DNA of 8,619 nucleotides from positions 1 to 8,619 of the forward strand of contig JAGPHI010000023.1 of the NCBI GenBank assembly GCA_018055565.1, read 5' to 3'. The notes under the pieces are model-generated. The model was not told the DNA's origin. It saw only the letters and a list, made by a program, of their open reading frames with translations, and made no database searches. A program made the position numbers and the translations under genes. Source of the stretch: Oscillospiraceae bacterium (lineage in GTDB: Bacteria > Bacillota > Clostridia > Oscillospirales > Ruminococcaceae). Positions 7,465-8,619 of the stretch are shown piece by piece (the stretch's first letter is position 1; the number at the start of each line of letters is the position of its first letter).

Positions 7465-8322
7465 TCACACATGCATTGTTTGCTCTTGCGGGGGCACATT
7501 GGGCATTTCCGACATTGCCGATGCGGTAATTGGCGGGGGTGCCTTTTTGTCGGCAGCTGCCTGCTCGGCAAGTGCATATTCTTTATCCATCACGCTTTCT
7601 TGCGCGGCAAATACACGATTGGGGTTTTCAATTTTTTCATTGCGCAGCACCATGCCGTCTTTAATGGTGATAATTCTGTCGGCACAGCCCGCCAAATCCC
7701 GTTCGTGCGTTACCATCACAAATGTGATGTTTTTTTCACGCGCCAGCGTCAAAATGGCATTCATCACCTGCGCTGTTGTTTGCGAATCAAGATTGCCCGT
7801 TGGCTCATCGGCAAACACCACCTCCGGCTCGCCCACAAAGGCGCGCGCGATACCTACACGCTGCTGCTGCCCACCAGACATCTCTGTGGGTTTATGCCGC
7901 GCACGCTTTTTAAGGCCCATTGCAGCAAGCTGCTCTCTGGCGGCGGCTTCACGCTTGCGCTTGCTTTGCCCTTTGAACATAAGCGGCAGCGCCACATTTT
8001 CTGTGGCGGACATGGTGGGCAGCAAATTATAGGATTGGAACACAAAGCCCAAATGATTTTGCCGAAACACCGCCAGCTGCTTTTCTGACATTGCAGACAC
8101 GTTTTCGCCGCAAATGTGCACATCGCCTTTCGTGGGTTTTTCAAGCCCTGCAAGCTGATTGAGCAGCGTGGATTTGCCCGAGCCGGACGCGCCGACTATA
8201 CAGCAAATTTCGCCTTTATGTATCTCAAGATTGATATCATTCAGCGCCACCACCTTTTCGGTGCCAACGCGATATACCTTTTTTAAGTGCGTTACTTCGA
8301 TAATCGCCGACAAAGCGCTCAC
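7465..8322 (-). CDS. ABC transporter ATP-binding protein, LolD/MacB type, with C-terminal extension
   Basis: This is the nucleotide-binding subunit powering the permease encoded downstream. Walker A GASGSGKS (44-51), Q-loop Q96, signature SGGQQ (149-153), Walker B VVFADE (168-173) with the family-typical PTGNLDS, and H-loop His206 are all intact. A LolD/MacB-type domain normally ends near residue 230. Here about 50 extra residues follow (roughly 235-285), Ala/Pro/Met-rich and of low complexity. The GTG at 8322 gives the longest reading and has AGGA five bases before it. However, the sequence AAAGAGGTGA around that GTG is itself an excellent ribosome binding site for a TTG at 8313, which fits the very short leader better; the difference is three residues. 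The stop lies 22 bases before the next gene, whose ribosome binding site occupies the gap. Confidence 0.95.
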   Translation of the reverse strand: MSALSAIIEVTHLKKVYRVGTEKVVALNDINLEIHKGEICCIVGASGSGKSTLLNQLAGLEKPTKGDVHICGENVSAMSEKQLAVFRQNHLGFVFQSYNLLPTMSATENVALPLMFKGQSKRKREAAAREQLAAMGLKKRARHKPTEMSGGQQQRVGIARAFVGEPEVVFADEPTGNLDSQTTAQVMNAILTLAREKNITFVMVTHERDLAGCADRIITIKDGMVLRNEKIENPNRVFAAQESVMDKEYALAEQAAADKKAPPPITASAMSEMPNVPPQEQTMHV

Positions 8323-8336
8323 CTCTTTCCTATCAA

Positions 8337-8365
8337 ATTATACCATATAATTGCCAGCGCCGCAA
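8337..8365 (-). promoter_or_regulatory. Extended -10 promoter of the ABC exporter operon
   Basis: A perfect -10 TATAAT (8342-8337) is preceded by TGG, giving the TGn extended -10 element. A weak -35, TTGCGG (8365-8360), lies 17 bases upstream. Transcription would start near 8330, leaving a leader of only about 8 bases to the GTG or about 17 to the TTG start. Three CGCAAA-type repeats (from 8361, 8373 and 8390 on the plus strand) lie in and just upstream of the -35 and could be regulator sites. Confidence 0.8.
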
Positions 8366-8565
8366 ACAAGGGCGCAAACGGCAGAAAGCCGCAAAAAGAA
8401 TTTGCTATTTTTGCGCGAAGCTGATAAACTGTTGCTATTCAAACGCGCACATGGATGGCGCGCGGGCTTTCGCCTTGTGAATATATAGGGGCGATATCTG
8501 CGCGCATGCCGAATACAAACGGCAAAACACGCGCGCCCACTCTTTTGAAAAGGACTGAATGTCAT

Positions 8566-8619
8566 ATGCAATTACGAATCATTCTTATTTGGATTTTAGC
8601 CATCGTTTCGCTGTATGAC
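8566..8619 (+). CDS. Start of a divergent gene with a hydrophobic N-terminus, truncated by window end
   Basis: Eighteen codons are visible (MQLRIILIWILAIV, then SLYD), a hydrophobic stretch that could be a first transmembrane helix or signal anchor. AAAAGGA ends 12 bases upstream, which is a long spacing. A second ATG at 8559 is better spaced but opens a different frame that stops after 19 residues (8616-8618). The gene faces away from the ABC operon and shares its 243-base intergenic region. A weak plus-strand promoter, TTGCTA (8402-8407) with TAAACT (8425-8430) at 17 bases, is possible. The family cannot be told from this fragment. Confidence 0.5.
   Translation, partial: MQLRIILIWILAIVSLYD

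Noticed and set aside
7443..7577. Extended N-terminus of the anchored protein
   Set aside because: It would overlap the ATPase gene by over 100 bases. The AAGGAG at 7449-7454 and the signal peptide both point to the ATG at 7442.
7279..8088. 269-codon open frame on the plus strand
   Set aside because: It runs antisense across the start of the anchored protein and most of the ABC ATPase; its His/Arg-rich composition is typical of a shadow frame.
1..8619. CRISPR arrays, tRNA/rRNA genes, insertion sequences, attachment sites
   Set aside because: No regularly spaced repeats, cloverleaf-like segments, transposase motifs or flanking target duplications were seen on either strand.

Overview
The window reads as chromosomal DNA of a low-to-mid GC Gram-positive anaerobe, most likely a Clostridia-type member of the Bacillota. 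The grounds are AAGGAG-type ribosome binding sites, near-consensus sigma-A promoters, U-rich intrinsic terminators, a ClpA/ClpC-type Clp ATPase, a manganese-class riboswitch in front of a P-type ATPase (an arrangement known from Firmicutes), and an exporter with no outer-membrane or MacA partner. The placement is inferred from content, not from a marker gene. All complete genes lie on the minus strand; one plus-strand gene starts at the right edge.

Right to left along transcription: a divergent intergenic region (8323-8565) holds an extended -10 promoter for a three-gene minus-strand operon. The operon encodes a LolD/MacB-type ABC ATPase (7465-8322), a secreted membrane-anchored protein with beta-sandwich-like domains resembling the COG1361/NEW3 group (5973-7442), and a four-helix MacB/FtsX-type permease (4486-5862). 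It ends at a clear intrinsic terminator (4371-4404). Together these look like a Gram-positive variant of a MacB-type exporter or mechanotransmitter in which the anchored extracellular protein takes the adaptor position. Its substrate is unknown.

Next is a single gene (1970-4252) for a Clp ATPase with two AAA+ modules and a ClpP-docking tripeptide but no middle domain. No CtsR or CIRCE operator is visible upstream.

The left part holds the best regulatory signal. A TTGACA-17-TATGAT promoter starts a leader of about 194 nt that matches the yybP-ykoY (Mn2+) riboswitch at its two conserved ends. A 17-bp terminator hairpin lies immediately before the ribosome binding site of a SERCA-like P-type ATPase (1-1710, C-terminus outside the window). 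The 3' strand of aptamer helix P1 is also the 5' strand of the terminator, as expected of a ligand-ON transcriptional switch controlling a Mn2+/Ca2+ efflux pump. The riboswitch class is known. The less described parts are the M-domain-less Clp ATPase and the anchored protein of the ABC operon with its Met/Gly-rich juxtamembrane stretch.
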